Shown here piece by piece: positions 1 through 8,334 of a stretch of 64,000 nt of DNA. The DNA comes from Desertivirga xinjiangensis (lineage in GTDB: Bacteria > Bacteroidota > Bacteroidia > Sphingobacteriales > Sphingobacteriaceae): the NCBI RefSeq assembly GCF_024436435.1, contig NZ_JAFMZP010000007.1, forward strand, positions 1-64,000. The letters run 5' to 3'. The notes beneath the pieces were generated by a model that ran no database searches, had not been told where the DNA came from, and saw only the letters and a program-made list of their open reading frames with translations. Each line of letters begins with the position of its first letter. Position 1 is the stretch's first letter. The position numbers were made by a program, and so were the translations under genes.

Positions 1-72
1 TGTATAGCTACTTTAGAAATAACAAATCAAGCTGTATAGCTCAATTACTATTAATCCCCTAACCTGTATAGC
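1..72. repeat. Octamer TGTATAGC repeated every 32 bp
   Basis: The octamer TGTATAGC occurs at 1-8, 33-40 and 65-72, exactly 32 bp apart each time, while the sequence between the copies is unrelated. The first copy lies at the window edge, so the array may continue upstream. Regular spacing of a short word near three helical turns suggests repeated protein-binding sites, but nothing here identifies the protein. Confidence 0.5.
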
Positions 73-112
73 CTAATTAGGACGAGACATTACCCCCCCC
101 GCGTATTATTTA

Positions 113-156
113 GACCGTGACTAAACCGTCAATAAACCGTGACTAGACCGTGAACC
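113..156. repeat. Four-copy 11-bp tandem repeat
   Basis: Four adjacent 11-bp units follow the pattern (G/A)ACCGT(G/C)A(C/A)TA at 113-123, 124-134, 135-145 and 146-156, the last one degenerate at its end. The rest of the 637-bp region before the first gene holds no convincing CDS; the only open frame overlaps the riboswitch on the opposite strand. Confidence 0.6.
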
Positions 157-369
157 TAAGGACTTGGTACGGCAGAAGTACCCCCATGGTTCAAGCTTGT
201 ACAGAAGCCATCAAGAGCACGTTAGGAACCCAGTATTGACCGATGCTTGGGTGTTTCTATAGAAATATTTGAAAAGGATAGCGCGGGCATTTAGACCCGC
301 AGGATGGCGGGGCATTCTATAAAGGTAGACAATTTGTATAAATAAATTCAACCAAATAATCCTATCTTT

Positions 370-545
370 GCGACGCTTTTGGTTCCTCCAACTCAGTTGA
401 AGGATTAAAAGGGAACTCGGGTTAGAATCCCGGACAGTCCCGCTGCTGTGTTCTCCATAACGGTTATTCATTCTCAAAGCCACTTTTTTTAATAAAGGGA
501 AGGCAGAGTAACCGGGAGTAAGTCAGAAGACCTGCCTCAAGTATT
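370..545 (+). promoter_or_regulatory. Cobalamin (B12) riboswitch
   Basis: The leader carries the hallmarks of the AdoCbl riboswitch: a GGTTCCTC-like start near 380, the GAATCCCGGACAGTCCCGCTGCTGT core near 426-449, a GCCAC segment near 478, and the B12 box AGTCAGAAGACCTGCC at 521-536. It ends about 95 nt before the start codon of a BtuB-like receptor, the usual arrangement in Bacteroidota, where binding of cobalamin represses expression. A possible -7 box, TATCTTTG, lies at 363-370 just upstream, although I do not see a well-spaced -33 element. The boundaries are approximate. Confidence 0.93.
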
Positions 546-637
546 TAGATTCATAGCTTTCGGGGATTGAAGCTTGATGAAAGTACCTCCGTGTATTCTC
601 ATTTCATATTCCTGTTTTCTATTTCTCACAATTAGTA

Positions 638-2647
638 ATGGCAAAGACTGCAGTTTTTAAAATACTTATATTAACAGCTATAATAAGCGTTTCTAATTAC
701 TCAGGTAGTTATGCCCAGTTAATTGATACCCTAAAAGAGGTAGAGGTGATAGGTAATAGAATAGCTATCGATACAACTTTGAACCCTGCCCAGATCTTAA
801 CAGCTAAACAACTTCAGCGGACCAACAGCTTTTCGGTAGCAGATGCGGTGCGGCACTTTTCCGGCGTACAATTAAAGGATTATGGGGGCGTTGGCGGATT
901 AAAAACCATTAATGTAAGGAGTTTGGGAAGTTTGCATACCTCCGTATTTTATGATGGTCTGGAGTTGGGTAATGCGCAGAACGGGCAGGTCGACCTGGGG
1001 AAGTTCTCCCTGGATAACATAGAAGTCATAGAGCTGTACAACGGACAGTCAGATAAAGAACTTCTGCCGGCCAGGGCTTTTTCCCTTGCTAACAGCCTGT
1101 TTATTCAGTCGAAGAAACCTAATTTTAATGCGGGGGGCAGGTCAAATATTCAGGGCGGCCTTAAAACCGGTAGTTTCGGATTGTTTAATCCTTCGTTCAC
1201 CTGGCAGCAAAAAATTACGAAGCGTATTTATTCTTCGATAAGTTCTGAATGGCAAAAAGCCAGTGGCGCTTATAAATTCAAATTCAGAAATGGCGATTTC
1301 GACACCGTGCGGACCAGGAACAACACAGATCTCGATGCTCTTCGACTGGAGGCAGGGCTTTTTGGAAATGGCGCCGACAGCAGCATATGGGCTATACAGG
1401 CTTATATGTATCGATCGGATCGTGGTTTACCTCGGGCAATAGTCGACAATGTAGATACTTCAAATCAGCGCTTGTCCGATGATGAATTCTTTTCACAGGT
1501 ATCTTACAATAGACCTGTCAGTGACCGTTATCAGGTAATATTAAGAGGAAAATACAGCTACAGTTATAGCCGGTATAAAGATCCCGATTGGCTGGGATCA
1601 AACCCCATCGATAACTGGTATAAGCAAAACGAGCTTTACTTTTCGGTAGCGAACCGCTTTGCTGTCTCTGAAATTTTCAATGTGTCTTTAGCAGCTGACA
1701 TGATTCATAGCATAATGGATGCAAAGATCGACTTAAGCCGCGACGAGGTCTTTCCCCAACCGTCGCGGTTAACCGGTCTTCTGGCTTTGACTTCATCGCT
1801 AAACCTGAAACACTTTGATTTGCAAGGAAGCCTGCTTAGTACAAGCACAAGGGAAACTGTAAAGTTTGGTGAGAGTGCTTATAATAAGCAAGCATTTACC
1901 CCCACACTTTCAGCTGCCTGGAAGCCATTCTTTGAAAGTAATTTTCAGTTGCGAGGGCTTTATAAAAGCAGTTTTCGATTGCCGACCTTTAACGATCAAT
2001 ACTATACTTTGATAGGAAACACTGCGCTAAAGCCGGAGTATTCCACACAATATACCCTCGGAGTATCGTATAGCAAAGCTTTTGAAGGTGCGCTTTCTTA
2101 CCTGTCTATGAAAATAGATGGCTATCATAATAAAATTAAGGATAAAATTGTGGCTATTCCTACTAGTAGTTTGTTTTTATGGACCATGACTAATCTTGGA
2201 AAAGTCGATATCAATGGAATAGAAAGCTCTGTCAAATCAGAACTGAAAGTTTCATCTTCAGGTTTTATTGCTGCCAGTTTGAACTATACTTATCAAAAGG
2301 CGATCGAAGTGACACCTGGCTACTATTATAAACAGGTGATACCCTACGCCCCAAAACATAGTGGTACTGCCTCCCTAAGCCTGATACAGGGAAAGTACAC
2401 TGTAAATTATAATTTTTTATATACGTCTGAGCGCTACGGCTTGAGAACCATCGACAGATTCAGTAATATGAAACCCTGGTCTACGCATGACATCTCTGCT
2501 TCGCGAGAATTCGGGGCTGGAAAAAACAGATTGACCCTCAGGGCAGAACTAAATAACCTTCTCAATAAAAAGTACGCAGTCGTAAGGAACTATCCCATGC
2601 CCGGACGCTCGTTCCGACTGTCAATTAAATATGCATTATCAAATTAA
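638..2647 (+). CDS. btuB: TonB-dependent outer-membrane receptor, BtuB-like (vitamin B12)
   Basis: A 669-residue receptor with a signal peptide (about residues 1-26, ending SYAQ), a plug domain that begins near EVEVIGNR and contains the NVRSLGS segment, and a beta-barrel ending in an antiparallel strand (FRLSIKYALSN). It lacks the carboxypeptidase-like N-terminal extension that many receptors in this phylum have, so it is a short, classical BtuB/FecA-type receptor. It should import a ligand across the outer membrane with energy from TonB-ExbBD. The cobalamin riboswitch directly upstream points to cobalamin or another corrinoid as the substrate. The next gene begins only 7 bp after the stop and is probably co-transcribed. 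The symbol rests on this context, since substrate cannot be read from the barrel alone. Confidence 0.85.
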   Translation: MAKTAVFKILILTAIISVSNYSGSYAQLIDTLKEVEVIGNRIAIDTTLNPAQILTAKQLQRTNSFSVADAVRHFSGVQLKDYGGVGGLKTINVRSLGSLHTSVFYDGLELGNAQNGQVDLGKFSLDNIEVIELYNGQSDKELLPARAFSLANSLFIQSKKPNFNAGGRSNIQGGLKTGSFGLFNPSFTWQQKITKRIYSSISSEWQKASGAYKFKFRNGDFDTVRTRNNTDLDALRLEAGLFGNGADSSIWAIQAYMYRSDRGLPRAIVDNVDTSNQRLSDDEFFSQVSYNRPVSDRYQVILRGKYSYSYSRYKDPDWLGSNPIDNWYKQNELYFSVANRFAVSEIFNVSLAADMIHSIMDAKIDLSRDEVFPQPSRLTGLLALTSSLNLKHFDLQGSLLSTSTRETVKFGESAYNKQAFTPTLSAAWKPFFESNFQLRGLYKSSFRLPTFNDQYYTLIGNTALKPEYSTQYTLGVSYSKAFEGALSYLSMKIDGYHNKIKDKIVAIPTSSLFLWTMTNLGKVDINGIESSVKSELKVSSSGFIAASLNYTYQKAIEVTPGYYYKQVIPYAPKHSGTASLSLIQGKYTVNYNFLYTSERYGLRTIDRFSNMKPWSTHDISASREFGAGKNRLTLRAELNNLLNKKYAVVRNYPMPGRSFRLSIKYALSN

Positions 2648-2654
2648 ATTAAAT

Positions 2655-3731
2655 ATGAAATTCAACAGATTCAGCTGGTTAAAATCAGGTATTATAGCAG
2701 CAACAGTGCTAACTTTCGCTTCTTGTAAAAAAGACGGCGACTCGGACGAGGTACAGGCATTCAACCAGAATGTCTTAGTTTTGAACCAGGGAGGTTTTCA
2801 ACAGAATAATGCCTCAGTAAGCTATTACAATCATGAAACCGGTGCGGTTACCAAAGATATGTACGGAGCAGTCAATGCCAATGCTGGCTTAGGAGATCTT
2901 GCTCAGGATATAAAGGTATTCGGATCAAAAATTTATATTACGGTGAATGGTTCTAACAAAGTGGAAATTCTGGACTCCCAGACCTTTAAAAAAACAAGCA
3001 GTGTAACCATCTCCTCACCGAGATGGCTCGCCTCAGCTAATGGAAAGGTATTTGTGAGTTCGTATGATGACAACGTTTATGTGCTGGATGGAAACACTGA
3101 CCAAATCGTAAAAAAAATAGAGGTTGGACGGGATCCGGAGCATATGGCAGTGGTTGGAAATAAACTTTACGTTGCAAATTCCGGCGGATTGGATTACCCC
3201 CTTTATGAAAATACTGTTTCGGTTATAGACCTGACATCCTTGACCGAATCAAAAAAGATCACTGTAGATATTAATCCCAATCTCGTGCTTGCAGACAAAT
3301 ATGGCGATGTGTATGTTGTAACTGTGGGCGATTATGGAACAATTAAGTCGAATATTTACGTTATAAATTCAAATACAGATGAAGCCAGGGCTCTTAACCT
3401 GCGGGCAACTGGTATGGTAATTAATAACGATGTTGCTTACATTTATAAGGCAGAGTACAGCATGGTGGCTGGTGGCTATGAAATAAGTTATTCTACATTA
3501 AATGTAAAAAATGAAATTCCTGGCCCTAGCTTCATTCGTGACGGTTCTGAAACCGCAATCAAACTTCCATATGGCATTGGAGTAGATTCAGGTTCTGGAG
3601 ATATTTATTTGGCTGACGCGAAAGACTTTCAAGCAGAAGGAACGGTATTTCGGTTTGACAAAGATGGCAAACAGAAAAGTTTCTTTTCCGTTGGTACCAA
3701 CCCTTCTGCCTTTTGCTTTTTAGATAAATAG
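2655..3731 (+). CDS. YncE-like beta-propeller surface lipoprotein, partner of the B12 receptor
   Basis: About 358 residues. The start at 2655 gives a clean lipoprotein signal, MKFNRFSW..., with the lipobox TFASC and the cysteine near residue 24. An earlier ATG at 2631 would overlap the receptor gene by 17 bp and spoil the signal peptide. The mature part contains repeated blades such as KVFVSSYDDNVYVLDGNTD and KLYVANSGG, typical of YncE/DUF5074-type seven-bladed propellers. Genes of this kind often sit beside riboswitch-controlled BtuB genes in Bacteroidota. A cell-surface role in binding or delivering corrinoid is an inference from that context. It shares the riboswitch-controlled transcript and is followed by a hairpin terminator. 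Confidence 0.8.
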   Translation: MKFNRFSWLKSGIIAATVLTFASCKKDGDSDEVQAFNQNVLVLNQGGFQQNNASVSYYNHETGAVTKDMYGAVNANAGLGDLAQDIKVFGSKIYITVNGSNKVEILDSQTFKKTSSVTISSPRWLASANGKVFVSSYDDNVYVLDGNTDQIVKKIEVGRDPEHMAVVGNKLYVANSGGLDYPLYENTVSVIDLTSLTESKKITVDINPNLVLADKYGDVYVVTVGDYGTIKSNIYVINSNTDEARALNLRATGMVINNDVAYIYKAEYSMVAGGYEISYSTLNVKNEIPGPSFIRDGSETAIKLPYGIGVDSGSGDIYLADAKDFQAEGTVFRFDKDGKQKSFFSVGTNPSAFCFLDK

Positions 3732-3737
3732 TATTCT

Positions 3738-3766
3738 GCAGGAGCGATAATATTCGCTCCTGCTTC
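3738..3766 (+). terminator. Hairpin terminator after the B12 receptor operon
   Basis: A perfect 10-bp stem, GCAGGAGCGA at 3738-3747 and its complement at 3754-3763, with a 6-nt loop. It lies just after the stop codon and is followed by a pyrimidine-rich stretch rather than a pure T run. Confidence 0.7.
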
Positions 3767-3862
3767 TTCTCCCCCAAATAAGTCGTTCTTATTTCCCTAT
3801 TCTTCCTTAAATATTAGCACCTTTGCCATCCGAAAAAAAGGTAGGAACGATTAGTATTTAAC

Positions 3863-4705
3863 ATGGATTTTTTACACACAATTTTAGGTGACGACATTCA
3901 GGCAGGCTTGCTGATTATTTTAAATCTGATAGTCATAGAAAGTTTACTATCTGTGGACAACGCTGCTGTTCTGGCAACAATGGTTTTAGATCTGCCAAAA
4001 GAACAGCGCGAAAGAGCATTGAAATATGGTATTATAGGCGCCTATGTCTTCAGGGGGATATGTTTACTGGTTGCGGGCTGGCTTGTAAAAATTTGGTGGC
4101 TTAAACCTCTAGGAGGTTTATATCTCTTATTTCTTGCTGTTTCCTACTTTAAAGGGAAAATGAGTAACTCTGAAAAGGGCGAAGAAACGATAGATAAGAC
4201 TCAAAACTGGTTTTACAGGTCGACAGTAGGAGTGCTGGGGACTTTCTGGTCGACTGTAGCTCTTGTCGAAATAATGGATCTTGCTTTCTCAATTGACAAT
4301 GTTTTCGCTGCGGTTGCATTTACTGATCATATGTTTCTGATCTATACGGGGGTGTTTATAGGAATATTGGCAATGCGCTTTGTTGCGCAGGGTTTTGTTA
4401 AACTGATGGAAAAGTATACCTTTCTTGAAACCATCGCTTTTATTGTGATTGGCGTTTTAGGCTTAAAGCTTACGGCTTCCGTTTACAGCCATTTCGACCA
4501 TAGTGCTGCATTGGCTCAGTTTCTGGATAGTGAGAAATTAGATCTGATGGTATCAGTTTTTACTGTTGTAATTTTTGTGCTGCCTGTGCTTAGCTCTCAC
4601 TTCTTTAATTTTCCGAAGAAAAACATCATTGAAGCTGAATTGGCTCATTCAGCGGAGCATGTTTTGATAGACCAGGACGAGATCCTGGAGAATCAGGACA
4701 GATAG
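3863..4705 (+). CDS. TerC/YkoY-family integral membrane protein
   Basis: A 280-residue polytopic membrane protein with about 7-9 hydrophobic segments. Family hallmarks are the acidic motifs inside helices: SVDNAAVLA around residues 31-38 (Asp32) and EIMDLAFSIDNVFAAVAFTD around 136-155 (Asp139, Asp145). TerC-like proteins are linked to metal-ion export (Mn2+ for Alx/YkoY) and tellurite resistance. The substrate cannot be read from this sequence, and no riboswitch typical of Mn-regulated members is visible upstream. It stands alone, with a strong bidirectional hairpin behind it. Confidence 0.85.
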   Translation: MDFLHTILGDDIQAGLLIILNLIVIESLLSVDNAAVLATMVLDLPKEQRERALKYGIIGAYVFRGICLLVAGWLVKIWWLKPLGGLYLLFLAVSYFKGKMSNSEKGEETIDKTQNWFYRSTVGVLGTFWSTVALVEIMDLAFSIDNVFAAVAFTDHMFLIYTGVFIGILAMRFVAQGFVKLMEKYTFLETIAFIVIGVLGLKLTASVYSHFDHSAALAQFLDSEKLDLMVSVFTVVIFVLPVLSSHFFNFPKKNIIEAELAHSAEHVLIDQDEILENQDR

Positions 4706-4715
4706 CGGTAAAACG

Positions 4716-4746
4716 AAAAAGCTGCTCAAATATTGAGCAGCTTTTT
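4716..4746. terminator. Bidirectional hairpin terminator
   Basis: A 14-bp perfect stem (AAAAAGCTGCTCAA at 4716-4729 and its complement at 4733-4746) with a 3-nt loop. It has T runs on both strands, so it serves the terC-like gene (+) and the small lipoprotein gene (-), which converge here. Confidence 0.85.
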
Positions 4747-4767
4747 ATCTTGCTGAATAAATTCAGA

Positions 4768-4968
4768 TTAGTGAGCAGCTGAATCAGCAGAAACAGAATC
4801 AGTAGCAACAGAATCAGTAGCAGTAGTATCAACAGTTAAAGAAGTGTCGATAGCAGCAGAATCAACAGCAGTTGAATCAGAACCTTCGCCAGTTTTGTTT
4901 GAAGAACAAGCAGCAACTGATAAAGAGATAGCTAAAGCAACGAATCCGAATTTGAATAGATTTTTCAT
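4768..4968 (-). CDS. Small lipoprotein with Ser/Thr/Asp/Ala-rich repeats
   Basis: A 66-residue protein with a lipoprotein signal peptide (MKNLFKFGFVALAISLSV, lipobox VAAC, Cys at about 21). The mature part has low complexity: repeats built on (T/V)(A/D)(T/S)DS(V/A), acidic, with no hydrophobic core. I know no function. It would be an unstructured acidic chain of about 45 residues tethered to a membrane. The codons coding the repeat use near-identical GAATCAG(T/C)AG blocks, which suggests expansion by slippage. It converges with the terC-like gene through a shared terminator. Confidence 0.72.
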   Translation of the reverse strand: MKNLFKFGFVALAISLSVAACSSNKTGEGSDSTAVDSAAIDTSLTVDTTATDSVATDSVSADSAAH

Positions 4969-5115
4969 TTTTGAGGTTAAAGTTTAATAATTAAACAAAT
5001 AATATTTACTGGTTAATACCCGGTACTTAAAAAGGTAACCCTAATGTTTGATTATTTTTTTATTTTTTTTTTTACTTATCATTGGGTTACAATTAGCATA
5101 AAAGCGTATTAAATA

Positions 5116-5682
5116 GTGAGCAAAGAGATAAAGAGGTCAGTACCAACGGATAGTGAAGTTATATTGGGGATCCTGAATGGCTCAAAAGATGTTCTTGAAA
5201 CGGTGTACAAGGCATATTTTCCGATGATCCTACAGTTAGTAGTAATGAATAACGGAACAGATGACGATGCTAAAGACATTTTTCAGGAATCAGTAATAGT
5301 TCTTTACGATAAGGTAAAAAGTGGAAACTTTGAGCTGAACAGTAAATTAAAAACATTTATCTACTCTGTAAGCCGCAGGTTATGGCTTAAGAGGTTAAAC
5401 CAGCTTAGTAGAAACGCTGGAAGGATTAGTGACTTTGAAGATGTTTTACCTGTTGAACAGGACATGGAAAGACATGAGGAAAAGGACTTACAGTTCAGAC
5501 AAATGGAAAGTGCTTTAATGCACCTCGGCGAACCTTGTAAAACTATTATTGAAGACTTTTATATCAATAATAAATCTATGCAGGAAATATGTGCGAAATT
5601 TGGTTATACCAATGCAGACAATGCAAAGAACCAAAAGTACAAATGCCTGCAACGTTTGAAAAAGCTTTTTTTTCAAACCTGA
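5116..5682 (+). CDS. ECF-type RNA polymerase sigma factor
   Basis: 188 residues with the two-domain ECF layout: region 2 at about 25-92 (including the acidic DDDAKDIFQESVIVLYDK helix) and a region 4 helix-turn-helix at about 130-185 (CKTIIEDFYINNKSMQEICAKFG). The start is GTG at 5116, because no in-frame ATG lies upstream of region 2. The next gene starts 16 bp after the stop and encodes a membrane protein with an anti-sigma-like N-terminus, so the two probably form a sigma/regulator pair. The signal it responds to is unknown, although a periplasmic protease partner suggests envelope stress. Confidence 0.85.
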   Translation: MSKEIKRSVPTDSEVILGILNGSKDVLETVYKAYFPMILQLVVMNNGTDDDAKDIFQESVIVLYDKVKSGNFELNSKLKTFIYSVSRRLWLKRLNQLSRNAGRISDFEDVLPVEQDMERHEEKDLQFRQMESALMHLGEPCKTIIEDFYINNKSMQEICAKFGYTNADNAKNQKYKCLQRLKKLFFQT

Positions 5683-5698
5683 TTAACGCGCTAATACA

Positions 5699-6793
5699 AT
5701 GAAAACAACAGAACGGATAGAAGCTTACTTGAGGGGAGAGATGACTGAAGAGGAGAGGGCTGCATTTGAACAACTTAGGGCAACTGATTCTGAGCTGGAT
5801 CAGCAGGTTGTTTCGCATCAGGCTTTCATGGACCAGTTGCGTGACTATGGAGTGCGGCATAAGCTGGTATCAGATATGAATGCTATCCACGAAACATTAG
5901 ATATCGATGAAATAAAGAGCGAAGTTATTCCGCAGAGGTCCATGCTAAAAGTTTTGTGGGCTAAATACCGGATCAATGCTGCTGTTGCCGCTTCGGTGGC
6001 AATTGTTGTTGCATTTTCTACCTTACTGTCGACGGGTTATTTTGCTAAAACCAATGCACTGAATTCGGATTATAACGCTTTGAGAAGACAGATCAGCAAG
6101 CTGACCAGTATTCAAAGGACTCAAAGTGCACAGATGAAAGATATAGCGGGGATCCCATCTTTACCATCGAATCCCGGCCAATATGGGGGAACTGGTTTTG
6201 CACTTTCATCAGACGGTTACCTTGTTACCAATTATCATGTGATTAAAGATGCTGACTCTGTTTATATCCAGAATACAGAAGGCCAGTCTTATAAGGTAAA
6301 AACGATCTATGTTCACCCTCAATATGATATTGCCGTTCTTCAGATAACTGATTCGAACTTTAAATCTCTGAAGGCTTTACCATATACATTTAAAAAATCT
6401 TCAGCGGACGTTGCTGAAGAGGTGTTTACCATAGGTTTTCCAAGAGAAGATCCTGTATATAACAGGGGCTATCTAAGTGCCAGTACTGGTTATCGTGGCG
6501 ATACTGTAGCTTACCAGGTGGATATTCCGGTTTATGAAGGGAATAGTGGTGGCCCATTGTTAGATAGTAAAGGTAATGTTATCGGGATCATCAATGCGAA
6601 GCAAGCGAAAACGGATGGTGTAACATTTGCAGTGAAGTCGGGTTACCTGCTTGAAGCACTGGATGCAATTCCGAAAGATTCTCTTAAAACTGAATTGGTA
6701 CTAAATAAGAAAAATAATCTTTCAAACCTGAGCCGCAAGGATCAGTATAAGAAGATGCAGGAATATGTTTACATGGTTAAGGTATATCAATAG
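5699..6793 (+). CDS. Membrane-anchored trypsin-like serine protease with anti-sigma-like N-terminus
   Basis: 364 residues. Residues 1-80 are a charged cytoplasmic segment that begins like FecR/anti-sigma proteins (MKTTERIEAYLRGEMTEEE). A single transmembrane helix spans about 92-114. The periplasmic part is a trypsin/DegP-like protease with a complete triad: His180 in NYHVI, Asp210 in YDIAVLQ and Ser283 in GNSGGPL. No PDZ domain follows. It lies directly behind an ECF sigma gene in the position an anti-sigma factor normally takes. A plausible reading is that one protein joins an anti-sigma segment to its own periplasmic protease; that the N-terminus binds the sigma factor is an inference. Confidence 0.82.
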   Translation: MKTTERIEAYLRGEMTEEERAAFEQLRATDSELDQQVVSHQAFMDQLRDYGVRHKLVSDMNAIHETLDIDEIKSEVIPQRSMLKVLWAKYRINAAVAASVAIVVAFSTLLSTGYFAKTNALNSDYNALRRQISKLTSIQRTQSAQMKDIAGIPSLPSNPGQYGGTGFALSSDGYLVTNYHVIKDADSVYIQNTEGQSYKVKTIYVHPQYDIAVLQITDSNFKSLKALPYTFKKSSADVAEEVFTIGFPREDPVYNRGYLSASTGYRGDTVAYQVDIPVYEGNSGGPLLDSKGNVIGIINAKQAKTDGVTFAVKSGYLLEALDAIPKDSLKTELVLNKKNNLSNLSRKDQYKKMQEYVYMVKVYQ

Positions 6794-6816
6794 ATATAGG
6801 GAAAAGAATTTTAATG

Positions 6817-6853
6817 AAAAGCCTTGCGATTTGTTCTTCGCAAGGCTTTTTTA
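6817..6853 (+). terminator. Intrinsic terminator of the sigma/protease operon
   Basis: A 13-bp stem (AAAAGCCTTGCGA at 6817-6829 with its complement at 6838-6850), an 8-nt loop, then a run of T. Confidence 0.85.
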
Positions 6854-6942
6854 TTAAGGCTGTATACTGATCTGTACTGATCACCAGGGGCAAGTCCAAA
6901 ACTTGCGGACTTTCTTTCTTCGTCATGAACTTGTTTCGCTTG

Positions 6943-7041
6943 GTCATCCTGACTTGTTTCGGGACCTCCTGCCTGAACAGAGCTTCATGCATACCGTTCA
7001 AGAGGTGCCGAATCCTGAACTTGATTCAGGACGGCATGACG
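6943..7041. repeat. Composite palindromic intergenic repeat, family A, copy 1
   Basis: Two imperfect palindromic modules face each other. Module 1 (6943-6973) resembles GTCATCCTGAACTTGTTTC followed by AGGACCTCTTGCC. Module 2 (6999-7041) is the larger GCCGAATCCTGAACTTGATTC-type palindrome ending GGCATGAC. Related copies lie at 21786-21881, 50099-50130 and 55559-55628. It sits in the gap behind nuoD, and partial copies extend to about 7101, where TTAATTCGCTTCG occurs twice. The 320-bp gap holds no gene. Confidence 0.8.
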
Positions 7042-7113
7042 ATCTGAGCGAGTCTGGCGCTTCAGGTTAATTCGCTTCGCCCTGAACTTAATTCGCTTCG
7101 TTATTTTGATTAG

Positions 7114-8313
7114 CTAGCGGTCAAGTTCTCCTAATACAATATCAATTGAACCTATAATGGCAATCAGATCGGCGATAAGGATGCCTCTTGATATTTCGGA
7201 AATAACATGGAGGTTGTTAAAACTAGGCGCTCTTGCTTTTACCCGCTTAGGGATTTCTGATTTTCCGTCCGTAATAAAATAGTACCCCAGCTCGCCCCTC
7301 GGGCTTTCAGCTCTTAGATAGAAATCTTGTTCTTTTGGTATTATCTTTTTCGGAAGCTTTGCTCTCGGATCAAAATCAGGCGTCCTTTTTAGATCCTTCA
7401 TCAAACGTTCCAGGCATTGTTCAATCATCAGAACAGATTGTTCGATCTCATCTACCCGCACCTTAAACCTGTCCCAGCAATCTCCTGTAGTCCCCATTTT
7501 TCCTGAACCAACCGGGATATCAAATTCCAGTTCAGGGTAAGCGGAATATTCGTCCACGCGCCGCAAGTCCCATTTTAAGCCTGAAGCCCGGAGCATGGGC
7601 CCCGAGCATCCATAACTGATGGCAACGTCCAGGGGTAGTATTCCTACATTTGCTGTTCTTGATATGAAGATTTGATTTTCTGTGAGCAGTTCATTGAGTT
7701 CAGTCATTTTAGGTCTAAAATAATCAATGAACTCTTTGCACCGTTCTTCGAAACCTACTGGCAGGTCAAAAAAGAGGCCGCCAACCCAAATGTAATTATA
7801 GAGCATTCTCGATCCCGATGCCCACTCTAGCATATTCATAATATGTTCCCGGTCGCGGAAGCACCATAAGAATGGAGTAAATGCGCCGATATCGATACCG
7901 TAAGTGCCCAGGGCAATAAGATGGGAGCCAATCCGGTTTAATTCACAAACTAATACCCGTATATATTCAATTCGTTTCGGAATTTCTTTGTCAATGCCAA
8001 GCATCCGTTCTACACCCATTACCCATGCATGGCTATTGTTCATGGATGCCAGGTAATCCATCCGGTCTGCGAATGGGATAGTCTGCTGATAGGTTAAGTT
8101 CTCCGCATGTTTTTCAAAGCAGCGGTGCAGGTATCCTACGTGTGGAATAACCTCCTTTACAATTTCGCCATCGGTGATCAGTTCCAGGCGCAGTACTCCA
8201 TGTGTTGAGGGATGCTGCGGTCCCATATTCAGAATCATCTCGCTCGATTGCGCTTCGGCAATCAGCTTTTCGTAACGGGTTTTATATGGAGTTTGGGATG
8301 TTGTATTTGTCAT
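7114..8313 (-). CDS. nuoD: NADH-quinone oxidoreductase subunit D
   Basis: 399 residues, the normal length for the 49-kDa complex I subunit, which lines the quinone-binding site with NuoB in the peripheral arm. Hallmarks are [17 protein letters not shown] near the N-terminus, the HVGYLHR segment, and a C-terminus that closes in DIVLGELDR. It follows nuoC by 21 bp in the same orientation. No nuoE or later subunit follows: a repeat-filled gap comes next and then an unrelated gene on the other strand, so the remaining complex I genes must lie elsewhere. Confidence 0.97.
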   Translation of the reverse strand: MTNTTSQTPYKTRYEKLIAEAQSSEMILNMGPQHPSTHGVLRLELITDGEIVKEVIPHVGYLHRCFEKHAENLTYQQTIPFADRMDYLASMNNSHAWVMGVERMLGIDKEIPKRIEYIRVLVCELNRIGSHLIALGTYGIDIGAFTPFLWCFRDREHIMNMLEWASGSRMLYNYIWVGGLFFDLPVGFEERCKEFIDYFRPKMTELNELLTENQIFISRTANVGILPLDVAISYGCSGPMLRASGLKWDLRRVDEYSAYPELEFDIPVGSGKMGTTGDCWDRFKVRVDEIEQSVLMIEQCLERLMKDLKRTPDFDPRAKLPKKIIPKEQDFYLRAESPRGELGYYFITDGKSEIPKRVKARAPSFNNLHVISEISRGILIADLIAIIGSIDIVLGELDR

Positions 8314-8334
8314 ATCTATAAGCAGGTGTTGTAA

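Noticed and set aside
1-156. CRISPR array at the window start
   Set aside because: The octamers share only 8 bp and the 11-bp units have no spacers, so neither fits a CRISPR repeat-spacer structure.
211-483. 90-codon frame on the minus strand
   Set aside because: It runs across the cobalamin riboswitch on the opposite strand, has no family resemblance and no promoter.
2631-2654. Earlier ATG for the beta-propeller lipoprotein
   Set aside because: It would overlap the receptor gene and place eight residues before the lipoprotein signal; the ATG at 2655 gives a standard signal peptide.
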